Assembly: GCA_963576785.1 (NCBI GenBank)
Contig: OY756141.1
Span: 2,604,001 to 2,668,000 of the forward strand
Origin: Chlorophyllum brunneum
Lineage: Eukaryota; Basidiomycota; Agaricomycetes; Agaricales; Agaricaceae
Direction: 5' to 3'
Length of the DNA stretch: 64,000 nt
The notes beneath the pieces were generated by a model that was not told the origin of the DNA, ran no database searches, and saw nothing but the letters and a program-made list of their open reading frames with translations. Shown here piece by piece: positions 1 to 11,473 of this stretch. Within the stretch, counting starts at the first letter, position 1, and every line of letters begins with the position of its first letter. A program made the position numbers and the translations under genes.

Positions 1-45
1 CATATGAAATCGCTATTGGGAGACGATACTGACCCCAACTGGTAG

Positions 46-265
46 CAATACGGCCTTCCCGCGTGGGGTGCTTCAGGTCCGTACCAGAAGGTGTACGAGA
101 AGTTTGGTCTTACTGGCAGCAGTGAGTGGTTCACAGCCGAGTTGCTTTGGTTTGTTGCTAACATTCGTCATAGACATCGCCGCCGTTGGAAAAAAGGTCG
201 TCGAGTTCTACAAGTCAAATAACATCCCCGCTGTCTCGCCCCTCCTTAAAGCTGTCCACTTGTAA
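46..265 (+). CDS. Transketolase-type enzyme, C-terminal end (partial at window edge)
   Basis: Last two exons, 46-121 and 174-265; the upstream part lies outside the window. The peptide contains W-G-A-S-G-P-Y and V-Y-E-K-F-G-L-T, which match the C-terminal (third) domain of transketolases, thiamine-diphosphate enzymes of the pentose phosphate pathway. The end of an intron fills positions 1-45, with an ACTGAC branch-like site and acceptor TAG at 43-45; the TAG in frame there is the acceptor, not a stop codon. The second intron (122-173) has GTGAGT and TAG ends and joins in phase (A + AC gives Asn). A dihydroxyacetone-synthase relative is possible because only about 55 residues are visible. It converges on QCR7. 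Confidence 0.75.
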
Positions 266-509
266 AGCAGACTTCGCTTAAAATGACGACTGTAGAAAAT
301 ACCCAGTCTACCTTACCAGACAGGATAACGACTCGCTAGAAGTTACCATAGTGTAAAACCAATTGAATTGCTTTGCGCTCCTCTATGAATATGCCAATTT
401 CTTGAGCAAATTTCCCAGTCGGTAGGGGTAGTGGAAGGATTTCTGAATGATTAAGATTGAAGGATGTACGATTGCTGCGCGTGTGGTAGGTCTATGCGAC
501 GTAAAGGAT

Positions 510-1060
510 CTACTTTCTCTCGACAACAACGGAGTCCCACTTTTGCCTCTCGGCCTCCTCCTTCAAAACGTCGAGAACGTGCGGCCTGAGGTATCTGACA
601 TCCTGTTGTATGTACATGGGCAACATATTCCAAGGGTACGGAAATTCTCGCGACATACCTCGCTCTCTGGTGTCCATTCGTTTTTCTCTAGTGGCTTGTG
701 AAGAACACTAGCCTGAGATGCACGTTTGAGGCGGAAAGCACGGTCATAGTGCTCGTGAGGAGCCAAACGCCTGATAGCCTGAGGAAAAAGTGCGATTGAG
801 ATTCAAAATCAATGCTACGAGTGTTGAATGGCATTCATACTCTTTGCATCGGGTCGTTCTCTTCCATCACTACACAACATTTAAGCAATTGCGGATACCT
901 CAACCCAGCAGAGGAACGCACAAAGGTCATCGTACTTGAAGCCATACTTCCTGTAACCGGCAGCATTGGCATACCAGTTAGCAAGGGGCTTTACCCAGCT
1001 CATGAGGGTCTTCGAGGACTGGATGTAGGGAGCCAAGGAGAAGCCTAGGGGGCCGAACAT
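510..1060 (-). CDS. QCR7: Ubiquinol-cytochrome c reductase subunit 7 (complex III 14 kDa subunit)
   Basis: Four exons on the minus strand: 1060-922, 869-841, 778-659, 602-510; 126 aa, the normal length for this small matrix-side subunit of the mitochondrial bc1 complex. Recognised by the N-terminal pattern S-W-V-K-P-L-A-N-W-Y with A-G-Y-R-K-Y-G-F-K-Y-D-D-L, then E-E-N-D-P-M-Q-R-A-I-R-R-L, and a charged C-terminal helix (V-L-K-E-E-A-E-R-Q-K). The second exon is only 29 nt, and frame is kept across all joins. The start has a good context (GCCATGT). It is divergently arranged with the nucleoside diphosphate kinase gene, 242 bp between start codons, so regulation may be shared. Family assignment is strong; exon borders are by inspection. 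Confidence 0.92.
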
Positions 1061-1302
1061 GGCTACAAGATTCTAAGGAGAGATGGTCTATTGAGAGTTT
1101 CGAGTTGGGCGAGTGTGCTCTGCTCCGCTCACCCGGAGGGTTCCGAGCAGCAAGTTGTATGGTCGTGTTTGGACCGTCTGTACCAATCTCGATAGCTGGT
1201 GATGGGCCGTCGATAATGAATTTGAGGGTATAAAATCTGAAAAGATTGGATTTGATCTGCAAATCTGTCCTTCTTCTCTTGCCTTCCTCCTAAAACCACA
1301 GT

Positions 1303-2021
1303 ATGTCCAACACCGAGCGTACCTACATCATGATCAAGGTACATCGTCGTTTTATCTAATCGCGTTTTTGACGTTGGTTCGCTAATCGCGCGTTTTGTTG
1401 TTGTTCGTGTAGCCCGACGGTGTCCAGCGCGGACTCGTCGGCAAGATCATCGCCCGCTTCGAGGAGCGTGGATTCAAGATCATCGCTCTCAAGTTCGTCC
1501 ACCCCACCGAGGACCACCTCCGAAAGCGTAAGTTTGGCCCTAATCGATCACCGCGCCCAGACCCCTGACGCGGGTTGTGCTTGTCCGATAACATAGACTA
1601 CGCTGATCTCTCCAACAAGCCCTTCTTCCCTGGCTTGGTCAAATACATGGCCTCTGGTCCCGTCGTAGCCATCGTCTTCGAAGGTCTTGATGCCGTCAAG
1701 ACTGGTCGTGCCATGCTCGGTGCTACGAACCCATTGGCTTCCCCCATTGGTACGCATACATAAGCTCTTAACCGTTGGAGGGGTGTCCTGATCGGTTGAT
1801 GGTGATAACTAGGCTCTATCCGTGGTGACTACGCCCTTGCTGTCGGCCGCAACATCATCCACGGATCCGACTCCGTTGAGAGCGCCAACAAGGAGATCGA
1901 GCTGTATGTTTCTCACGTCACTGTGCCATCACGAAGTAGGGCTGACTGGATCTTTGACAGGTGGTTCCCTGAGGGCGTCACCTCCTGGACGAGTGTCTTC
2001 GAAAATTGGCTCTATGAGTGA
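1303..2021 (+). CDS. NDK1: Nucleoside diphosphate kinase
   Basis: Five exons (1303-1338, 1413-1527, 1597-1749, 1813-1903, 1961-2021) encode 151 aa, the standard NDK length. It transfers the gamma phosphate between nucleoside tri- and diphosphates through a phosphohistidine. Visible hallmarks are [14 protein letters not shown] near the start, M-L-G-A-T-N-P and the active-site motif N-I-I-H-G-S-D-S, with the catalytic histidine at residue 118, exactly where eukaryotic NDKs have it. The C-terminus ends L-Y-E, typical of the family. No transit peptide is visible, so the enzyme is expected to be cytosolic. Splice sites are clean (GTAAGT or GTATGT and TAG/CAG). Very secure. Confidence 0.97.
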
Positions 2022-2390
2022 AGGTGGTCTCTAAAATAGAACTCGGCAGGTCACGTGTATTTTAGGTCGAGCGGCACATATATTTGATGGGAATGCTAAG
2101 TTAAACGTTTGCAAGTTCGCATGTTTGCAAAATAGACTCTCACGATAGGCGGCTTCACGGGAGCGATCACCCAGTACATGGACGCGTGGAAATTGGTTTC
2201 GCCCACCGTTCGAGTTTCATCAACTCCCGTTGGCCAATCTGCGTCAAATTCTCACACTGCATGGGAAGCTAACTACAACCCATGTCACTGAGAGTGTCGC
2301 AATGTGCGTGTGGGCTTCGATGCTAATGGGGCTTTATAAGGTCAAGTATCTCACCTCAACTGTTGCTGGTAATACCCTCCCGATTCCACC
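2022..2390. other. Intergenic spacer, promoter of the DOMON-b561 gene
   Basis: No coding potential was recognised. It holds one ACGCGT hexamer near 2182 and a TATA-like tataag near 2336. A single copy of such a hexamer is expected by chance. Confidence 0.4.
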
Positions 2391-4164
2391 ATGATTCTGC
2401 CATCTCTCCTGCAAGTTGGATTGTCGTTACTGCTGTGGCTGCGGTTCTTCCCCCGAGCCCTAGCTCTCAAAGGCGACTCAGGATGTAACTGGTTCTTATG
2501 TGTCAACGCCACTCTGCATGAGGATCATGATATGGTTACTTGTGAGTTCACTTTCTTCGAGCCCGAGATTAACGAGTTAACCACAAGTGTTAGACGAACT
2601 GACTGGCATCTATCAGCCTGTCGGATGGCTTGCTATGTAAGTGTACATGTGCTCCGTTTCAACCCAGGACTTAGATACCTACAGCGGCTGGGGTCGGAAA
2701 ATGGACCGCACACATATGGTCATTGTGTGGCCTAATGACGATGGTACAACCACGCTTTCACAGCGATTTGGAAAAGGCCATAACGAGCCAGCACCTGTTT
2801 GGAACGCTCCCAGAGTGGCGACTATTGTAGATCCAGTTGCCACATCGGTGAGTTAGCCCCCCTATGCTGCCGCTACCTCCTCGCTGAGCATGTCTAAATA
2901 CAGTGGAACCCTCCTAACTCTACCCGCATGGCGTTCAAAATCCCAGCTAACAGGACCGCACTTGCTGAAGATCCAGTCGAGCATCTGATTTGGGCGTACA
3001 GCATGACCCGGCCCCCGGCTGAAGCAGACTCCGTCCTCGTACCACACTATAATGCAGGTTTTATCACAGTCAACTTTTCCAAAGAGGCGACCCCACCACC
3101 GCCCGTAGACGATCAAGTGGCTTTACCGACAACTCCGAGCGATAAAACCAACATAGAGAACCACCAGATGCCACCCCCGTCCGATAGCGGCGAACACACA
3201 ACATCCGAAAGTACAATATTCACGGCTGGCCCATGGGGAAACCACGAAAAGCTCATTGTTGCACACGGTGTTCTGCTCGTACTTGGGTTCCTCGTGCTCT
3301 TACCTGCAGGATCACTCATTGCACGATGGACCCGGACCCTCACGCCGAAATGGGTTAAAGCGCACTCGATTATCAATATGTCTATCGCTATGCCCATAAT
3401 TCTTATTGGATGGCTTTTGGGACCTATAGCTGTTGTGGATCACCAGGCGGCGCACCTTGTTTCGACGCATCAGGTAGGTTCCTCGGTGCTGTTATCGTTC
3501 TAGGTTTGGATCGCTCATGATCTGTATTTTTGAAATAGATTTGCGGGGTGTTTATGCTCATGCTGTATCTTTTACAAGTATGGCTGGGACGATATATCCA
3601 CCGCCGAAAGACAGAAGGGCTGGTGTCGGCTAACAAGCCCCACCCTCCATCAAATATTCTCCACGTCATTTTAGGTCTTCTGGTCATTACACTCGCGTTG
3701 TTCCAGGTACGTGTTCCCGTTCAGCTCATAATTTGCCCGTAACCTCATCTATTGCGTTGTACCAGGTGAGGAGCGGTCTTGATGAATGGGAGTTCGCAAC
3801 AGGCCGCGGACCACTACATGCCTGGTGCCACGACCTTTGGCTCGCATGGACAGTGGTACGTCTTCTCTTCTCTTTCTCTGCAAGCACGCCATGTCATCTG
3901 GTCTCATACTCCCCCCACCAGATTATGCCTTTCGCTTACCTTGTCGGTCTCTCCCTCGTACCTCGTCAGTTCTACCAGGAACGCCAGCGCATCATGCCAG
4001 GTGGCAGCGCCAACTATGTCGCCCTTTCTGACGGTGCTGACTCACCTCTCCTCGACGGTACACATGAGATGACTGGGATTTATGAGGATAGCGGAGGTCA
4101 ATTTAGGAATACACGATTGTCGATGGATTCCGCGACCGTCAAGGCTGCTGAAGTCGAGAAGTAA
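2391..4164 (+). CDS. Secreted/membrane DOMON - cytochrome b561 fusion protein
   Basis: Seven exons: 2391-2541, 2588-2636, 2685-2847, 2904-3473, 3539-3706, 3766-3855, 3922-4164; 477 aa. Order: signal peptide (about 1-26), a DOMON domain like the cytochrome domain of cellobiose dehydrogenase (about 30-180; G-W-L-A-I-G-W-G-R-K-M is the conserved strand), a Ser/Thr/Pro-rich linker, then a cytochrome b561 region with five to six membrane spans and histidines in or near them (A-H-G-V-L, A-H-S-I-I-N, L-H-V-I-L-G). DOMON-b561 proteins carry electrons across the plasma membrane and may serve extracellular iron or lignocellulose redox chemistry; that role is inferred. The tail is a cytoplasmic, hydrophilic stretch. 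The second intron was placed at an acceptor at 2684 because only this restores the G-W-G-R-K motif in frame. Confidence 0.85.
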
Positions 4165-5004
4165 TCTGGACTAACATTATTGTTCACGTCAACATACATA
4201 CCATTGTTTTATCGCTGTACATTAATCACGCAGGAGAATGAATGACCAAGGAATTTATTTTGATTACAGGATGCTATGAACATGCAATAGGATACAATAG
4301 TATACAGACCCTAGAACAACAAAGGGGAACTGATCGAGTTCAATGCAGGTTGAGGTTGAACAAAAAAAAAGGAAAGGGCGGAAATTGATCGATGCAATGA
4401 CGATGGTAATAGGTACCAAAGAGGAAAAGGTATAGTTGAAGTTGAAGCGAGAGGGTATGAAGTTGTGTGTGTAGGACATAAAGGAGAGGTTATGACTAGG
4501 TAAAAGAAGAGACGATAGAAGAGGGACGGGACTAAAGAACGGCGGGTAGTCCAACAACTTGTGATTGCGGTAATAAATAGACACGGATCTGTGCCTCGCA
4601 GGAAGCAAGGCTTTTAAAAGGCTACCCATTTATTCACGGCTTCCTTCACCCAATGAAATACAGAACGAGAACCGGGATAGTGGGTGTTAAAACAGCCGAG
4701 CCAAGAAGACGAGTGTGACGATCTGCGAGCATGGCAGAATCCTGGGACGGGAACATTTGACAAGCATGACTCCACCAGACGGGTCGAAAGCAGTCAAATT
4801 AATCTTCCATACACCAACTCCCACCGCGGACCACGGGACGTCGAGCGCATACATATATCAGCACGCGAGGGTGAGACGATATATACACCGCAATTGACAG
4901 TAGCAGGAAACAGCCCAGGGATTAGGAGCCTGAGGAGGTTCTGGACAAGACCAGACAAAGGAGGCGAGGAATTATTAAACCGGATTAATAAGCACTGGTG
5001 TCCT
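4165..5004. other. Convergent intergenic region (3' ends of DOMON-b561 and SMG6-like genes)
   Basis: Purine-rich on the plus strand with low complexity; probably the two 3' UTRs plus spacer. A 121-codon open frame on the minus strand (4264-4629) is pyrimidine-derived, lacks any domain and is not called. Nothing else was recognised. Confidence 0.4.
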
Positions 5005-8000
5005 TCATGTGGGCTTGGCCAAGAGCGCAGCCAAGTCTTTTTCGCCTGCGGCAGGGAGTTGACGAGATCGCGCTTTGAGGCGCACTGAAAGAAAGGAAGA
5101 TCTTCGGTATCATATATAAAGAGAAAAAGGGGGTAGACATACAGTTACGATCAAAACTGAGAAGTACGACCTTAACAGCGCCATTTGTGTTTTGACCACC
5201 CGCATCCAAGAGAGCGGACCGATCCATCCAGTGTTCGTCTTGCCAAATAGCAGCCTTGAGAATCAAGTCGTCCATGCTCCTCTCGAAATTACTGGAAGTG
5301 AAATCAACCTCCTCGGTCCTGACATTCAATGTTGGCAAATAATTGCCTTTCGAAGTCTGGACTTTGAGTGAAGTCGAGTGAGTACGAAGGTGGGATGTCA
5401 TATATTCCATAGCGGTTTGTGCAGCTTGGCCGAGTTGGGAAGGATTATTCACAAGACCGTCGAGCTCCATGATGACGGGGAGAGGGATAACAATTGTCCA
5501 GCGCAGGCTTTCCACCAGGGAAGCCACCAGAGATAAGGAGGATAGGAGGATATTAGTGTCGATGACGAGGATAGAGTAGCCAGGCACGATATGAAGCTCA
5601 GGGTAGTTATCCTGAACCCGCCTTGAGACCCGAGGCCGGCGAGAACGCGGTTCGGTATGTGCTTGCTCGTGCCGAGCAGCCGATTGGATGAGGCTGCGAA
5701 GATAGCGTCTACGAGCCTATTGAGCAGGAACATTAGTGTATGGACGATAAGCGAGATGGGAACAACTCAAACCTTCAATTCCTTGACTTGATCAGAATCA
5801 TTCTCATCGTCCTCGCTACTCTCTTCCTCGCCGGTCTCTTCGTCCACATCCATAAGTTCATCTTCATCAAGCCACCTCATCCCCATTCTTCTCCCCTCCT
5901 CCTCCTCTCGCTCCATCCTCTCCATCTCTCTCCATGCCGCAACCTTATCCGCCAGTTTCCCTTCGACTCTCCATTCACGTGTTCCTTCGACCCAAGTGAA
6001 ACCGGGAACAGCACCTGCGATGTCCACAGCGCTTCGGACAATACGTGTCCAGCGCTTCACTGTCGTCTCCTTTTGGCTGACGCGCCATCCCTCGTTCCTC
6101 GGGAACCCGCTCACATCGTAGGAACCTTCAACCTTGACACCATAGTAGTGTTTACCCTTGTAATCTTCCCTATCGTCCTCAATCTGTCCATCCGTCAATT
6201 GATCAATCTCTCGGCTCTCCAATACCTCAACCTCCGGGCGGTCTGCACCCAATTTCCAGTAGCCACGCTCAAAGACCTTCCTACTAACCCACTCCATACC
6301 GCGCATACACCAATCTTCAGGGAGGGGAGGAGTACACCCAGAAGTGAGCATGGGCCAGCGCTGCTCGGGTGTAACATTGAGTATTGTGAAAAGGCCCTGA
6401 GAATCCATGACCTTTCGTGTGATGCTGGTGAAAAACGCAGCGAGGTCGTCCCAGGGAATACTGCGTTCAAGAAGCGCAAGCGAGGGTCGATGCTTGAGTA
6501 TGGTAGCGAGGAAGGTGAGGAGCGTGGTGAGATATGGGTTAAGAGTTGACCGGGAGTATTCTGTCGCTCGTCGTGTAGGGTTCCGCAAAACGAAGCTGAG
6601 CAACGCGAAGGTCAGCTGAAGAGCGTACCTCAGCGCGGGCGGGATCTCCGGAAGATAGCTGTCGGTCTCGGAGAGTGTGGGGGATGTTTGCAAACCTGCA
6701 GAATGCGAAGTATTTTGGTTTTCATCGTCAACCTCCATTTTACTTTCTCCAAGGGTGGCCAGCTTCTTCGCGACAAAGCGTCCGGAGTCACGACCGCCAA
6801 CACCTCCCATTCGTCGGAGTAGGCCTGAGGGCTTACCATACTCGAAGACAGAGGTAATATTGACGATAGCCATCATAATCCACTCGCGTTCTTCCGCGCC
6901 TTCGATGACAAGCCGTTCAAGGAATCGTGCGAGGGTTGGCTGGAAGTCATCCAGCTGGATGTTTGTGAAGAGCATACCATGAAGAAGAACGAAGAGCTCG
7001 GGAACTTTAGCATCAGGGTTCATGCGACGAGCTTGTGAAGGACCAGCCCACATATGGAGGATAGATTCACGAGAAGTCATAAAGGGGTGAAGAGCCGTCA
7101 TGCTGCAATGCAGTTGATTTTGAATAACCAAAAATAAAGACCAATGGGACACGCACCTTTTCACAAAGTGGTACACGCCTCGAAGTTCTTCGCTCTCCAC
7201 CTCGCGGTAAAGTAAACCCAAATGGTGATGTAGCTTCCCGGTACCAGGCTGCTCAAATAAACCTGTCGCATACCAATCTTGGGCAATATTCCTCCACCTC
7301 TCCTTATCCGGTTCCACTTCAAGTAGCCGTGCAGCAGCAATACCCACGCTAGGAGGTTGGCTGGCAACCCGTCCTGCAGGGAAATCGCTTATCGACTTCT
7401 TACCACTACTATTACCATTTGCAGTACCGGTAACGGGGACTTCCAGACCGTTCGCCCGGTTCATCTCGTCAACGGCTTGGAGTGCGGATGTCGTAAGGGT
7501 GCTGCTGTTTGTTCCCATTCCACCATCCAGCATAGCAGCGACGATCATGCGGTAACGAGCAAGATCGCCAAGAGCTTCGAGCCAACCACTTCGGAAGTCC
7601 CTGAGTTGCCGGTCCCCCACTAGACCGATGTAAAATGTATAAGCGTAGTAAATGAACTCTTGGAGGAGTTCAAGTGCGAGACAGGAAGTAAATGACGCGC
7701 GGCGGAGCGACTCGAGGAGTTTGTGGAAAGCGTGTGTCCATAACCGTACTACGATGTTGTATTTCGTGGGGACGTTTTTGAGGGAAGCGGGTACGGAAGG
7801 AGCGAGAGATAGCTGCAATAGATTGTGCATGTCCTCTGCCAAACTAGACGGTTGTTAGACACGATATACTATATTTAGCAAACAAGAAAGAAAATCTTGC
7901 CTTTTGTGATCTTCGACCTTCTTCATCCATCTCTCTTTCTCGAAGTCTTCCCGGGTCATTTCCCGGCCCTTGAGCATCACGCGTGTATCCATTTCATCTG

Positions 8001-8971
8001 GGTCATCCGACTCCTCTTGCTGTACCTTGGATTCGAGCGTAGTAATCCTACGGTAAATCAATTTAAGCTGTTGTGAAAAGGCAGATGTCGATGAGTCGTC
8101 GGTTGCTGCGTGACCGGGCCGATTGTCAAAGAGAGCAGATGATGTCGAAGAGCCATCTGTAGATAGGGTGAAGTTGGAGGAGGATATCGATGCAGCATAG
8201 GAGCTAGTGGAACCAGCAGACACGTAGTCTCCACTGGATCTTGGTGTGGGTACAGCCCGCTCGGTGTGTGTAGTGTGTGCAGTGGGATGTGGGGAAGTAG
8301 GTTGTTGCGGTCGGGAAAGTACATTAAAGTGGACGGGATCATGGCGGCGATGGTCGAAAAGCTGACGAGCAGCATTGGCGCCGTTGGAACGGGCAGTGTG
8401 AAAATTACGGGGAATGTTGGAGCTGTCCGAGTCGGACATGGCGTCAGGTTCTGCGGTACGTCGTATGGGAATGGGGTCGGTATCGGGGTTAAAGAGTTTG
8501 GGCTTGGAAGAAGCGGGACGGGGAGTAGGGGATGAAGTAATTTTCAGGCGCGAAAAGCCTTCATGGTCTGCCTCGCCTGAGGGTCTGGAGATTACGACTT
8601 GGGGAGCGTGGCGGCGGTGTAATTGAGGGACTGCGGCGCGGGCGGGGGTTGCGGGTTGTTTAGGTGACCGGTCATGCCGAGGTGTGGGCTGGATTAGCGG
8701 CTGGGAGCCTGGTGGTGAGAGTGGGGGCTGGGTCTGCTGAATCGCAGCCCGCTGTTGGTCTCTGTCTGGCTTTTCCCTCAGACGCATGGCACTGGAGAAA
8801 AAGTGAGTAGGGGATGGATGGGGAATAGATGGATAGGTACCCAGCCTGTTTGCGCCTAAAAGCCATGAGCCTGTCGTCGAGGTCTGTGGGCTGTGGAGCG
8901 TCTCTAGCAAGCATTTCGCGGTCCTTGCCCTTTCTCGAGGGTCGAGGTGGGAGGGGAGGAAGAGAGTCCAT
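5005..8971 (-). CDS. SMG6: SMG6/EST1-like protein: EST1 (14-3-3/TPR) domain plus C-terminal PIN nuclease
   Basis: Six minus-strand exons: 8971-8841, 8791-7901, 7843-7157, 7102-5773, 5716-5143, 5084-5005; 1,230 aa. A disordered Ser/Pro-rich N-terminus (about 1-300) precedes a helical EST1/TPR region (L-G-D-L-A-R-Y-R and a following repeat area, about 340-720), an acidic stretch (D-E-E-T-G-E-E-E-S-S), and a PIN domain from about 1,055. PIN acidic residues are visible: Asp1066 in V-I-D-T-N, Glu1097 in V-I-M-E-L-D-G-L and an F-D-R-N near 1202. In animals SMG6 cuts mRNAs in nonsense-mediated decay; yeast Est1 serves telomerase. The PIN domain makes the decay role more likely here. Intron 2 (7900-7844) has a GC donor (AAG|GCAAG). 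The 54-nt intron 7156-7103 is free of stops. Confidence 0.87.
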
Positions 8972-11473
8972 GCTGGTCAGAGAGAAAGGACATGGATAGG
9001 CGTGATTCGCTGGTTAGCATGCTTCCAACTCAATTCCGCAGCACGAGATAAGATCTCACTCTCACGTGACTGCTGCGCCTTCTTCTCCGTAGTCCCATTC
9101 CACTAGTCCGCCCTGCGCACACGTCGACGCCCCGCTGCGGTGCAGAGGTCCACTGGTGCGCCATCCAGTGCCCCAGCCCGCCTGGCCCGTCGTCGCTGCC
9201 TATTTCTCGAGGTATCTCCTCCCGCATCGCCACCGGAAGATTGAATGCACGTGCTGCCGGTGTTCTCCCAGAGGCTATTCCTGGAACAGTGCCTCCTATA
9301 GGCAAAAGCTATCATCTCACATCCGCTGCCTCTTGAGAGCATTTGTCCGTCTCCCTCCGTGCCGTGCAGCACTTTGCCACGCAGACCACCCTGCATCCGT
9401 CATGTTTCCCTTCTCGGAGGCTTCTTCACAGCTGTATGTCTTCTGCACGAGCTTACCACAACTGCTCCCGCCGAATGGCCATTAATAGCTCCATCATGCC
9501 AATATGCATATCTCCTGTACTCTGATCACAACCCCGTTCGGATCGCTATCGGGCTTTCCCATCCCTATCAATTCCCGTCACTTGCATCACCCTGCTCACC
9601 ACCCAATTCGCACTCTGTGCGACCTCAGCTATCAACGTATCATGATTCTTCTTGACAGCCAACACTACAGACAACACGCGCTATTAGAGACCGTTTACGC
9701 AACCCATCCGCAGCTTAATTAATTGGCCTCGGATCACCATAAGCGGCCGTGGCAAATTAATCTCCTTCAGAAATATTTATAACAACTCCTCTGCGGAGTG
9801 TGCGGAAACATATGCGTGCAAGGCGCAATCCCTCCGCCTCGAGAATCCACAGATTAGCTCGCTACAATAGCTTCCAACAACATTCAACAGCTCACCCCCA
9901 AGAGCTTCACCATGTCGATATCAAACGGCCCCTTACGTCATCCCCACCCGACCGTGCAGATCACCTCGCCCCGGTCCAGGCGCCTTTCTGACGTCTACAT
10001 GCACGAGTCACTAACGATCCATCCTCACATAAGCGCTCAGCACCACTCTCATGGAACCAACATTCCATTCGACCTCTCCGCAATAAATACATTAGCTGCG
10101 GCATGACACAAGCAGCACCAAACCCGGAGTCAACTACTGCGGCGTTTCCACCACCGATCATCAATACTCCATCAGTTACAGTACTGCGTCGCTTGGAATT
10201 GAGTATTCAGGGGATCTCAGTTGCCCCTCAAAGCTCACATTGTCTCTGACTCCTCGACTCAGCCTTGTATTATCGATCGCTTTTCCCATGGCCTGGGTCA
10301 CCAGGAATGTTCAGCACAATGCTTACAAAGTCTAACTCAACCTGGACCGATGACGCCGAAACTAAGCCCATCTGGAGAGCCTACACATGTATACGCACTG
10401 CGCCTTTCGCCGATTGACTCGACTCCTGAAGCACAACTCAAAATTTCTCGCGCAGCACCAATGGACTCCCCGGGACTGTGGCTACATAGTTGAACGATGA
10501 AAGCATAGTCAAACCTTCGTTCAATGACGTCCTTACGCAAACATTCCATTCTGATATGTCGGCCAAGCGGCATGCTGGGCCACTCATCCAGAGTGGAACC
10601 TGGATCGAAAGTGTATCATCACCAGGCCTCCATTCTCTCCCCATAAACAAACCCGACACGAGCCGTAACCTTTTCAGCAAACAGCCTTCCCGTTACCGGC
10701 TTTGCAGTCGCCGGACTCTGAACGGAGTCACCATCATCTCACTTTTATGGAAGAAGGCTATTGGAACTTCAATCCTATTTGGGGATAGTCCTTGCCCCAG
10801 AAACATGGACTGGTTTACGCGGCTGATGAGACTGAGAATCAAACACTGGACACAGACTTTTCTGCGGCAGTGACATTATCCTGATTTTTCGGTCATATCC
10901 GAAGTGGAAGCTCAGCAGCACCTTACAAGCATATTCAAGAATTATTTACGACCGCTTGAACAGCGGTCAGCGATCCGAAACATGGTTACAGGCTCCGGAT
11001 CCCACTAATGAGTCGTTGGAAGGCATATCGAAGCCAGCCCTAGAAATCATGCTGATTTAACGACAAGGCTTGGGTTCTCCTTTGATCATCTTTGAGCCCA
11101 ATCTGGTCGTCACATCTAACTCTTTCTGGGTTCTGGATTAGGAGCGTCCAACGCCTGCGGACGAGCTTATGGTTTCCTTCTCATACTCTTCAAACGTGCC
11201 GTTACCTCGACTTCTAGTATATTGGCTCGCATAGAATTCTCCTTTAGTGTCTCCAACCGAGGGGCTTGTCCATGGACCTATCGTTTGAAACTTCGGACCG
11301 CAGCGCACTAGGGTGTGTAAAATTTCTTTCCAGTTCATAGGGTTATGATAATTCAATGACGGTGTCTATACCCAGAAGGCGTGGAATTGGATATAGCCAC
11401 CGAGAAAGTTCTTCGCTATGCGCAACTGTCATGTACTTTTCCTACTTGAAACTAATTTTACATACACTTCCCC
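8972..11473. other. Gene-poor region, no gene recognised
   Basis: About 2.5 kb upstream of the SMG6-like start and downstream of the GH31 stop. Frames are short on both strands. The first 120 bp, with CACGTGAC near 9063, probably contain the SMG6-like promoter. A TATA-like aaatatttataa near 9769 precedes a short ATG frame at 9912-10106 in good context (CACCATGTC), 64 codons, with no recognised domain. Another frame at 10490-10873 (127 codons) also matches nothing I know. The area may hold a fast-evolving gene, a relic or only spacer. Confidence 0.35.
9912..10106 (+). CDS. Hypothetical short ORF or first exon of an unrecognised gene
   Basis: A 64-codon frame with a favourable start context (TTCACCATGTCG) about 130 bp downstream of a TATA-like stretch. 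The product is rich in His, Ser and Pro (H-P-H-P-T-V, H-P-H-I-S-A-Q-H-H-S-H) and has no signal peptide or membrane span. Later frames in the same region do not join into anything familiar. It is reported only because start context and upstream TATA are better than for other small frames here. It could easily be noncoding. Confidence 0.15.
   Translation: MSISNGPLRHPHPTVQITSPRSRRLSDVYMHESLTIHPHISAQHHSHGTNIPFDLSAINTLAAA

Noticed and set aside
43..45. In-frame TAG in the transketolase-type fragment
   Set aside because: It is the 3' end of an intron with a branch-like ACTGAC just upstream; the exon begins at 46.
4264..4629. 121-codon open frame on the minus strand
   Set aside because: Low-complexity sequence in the space between two convergent 3' ends, no domain, no good start context.
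9156..9485. Open frames on both strands upstream of the SMG6-like gene
   Set aside because: GC-rich promoter-proximal sequence gives long frames by chance in several phases; none looks like a known protein.
10490..10873. 127-codon open frame as a gene
   Set aside because: No recognisable domain or signal and no splice partners; kept only as part of an unexplained region.
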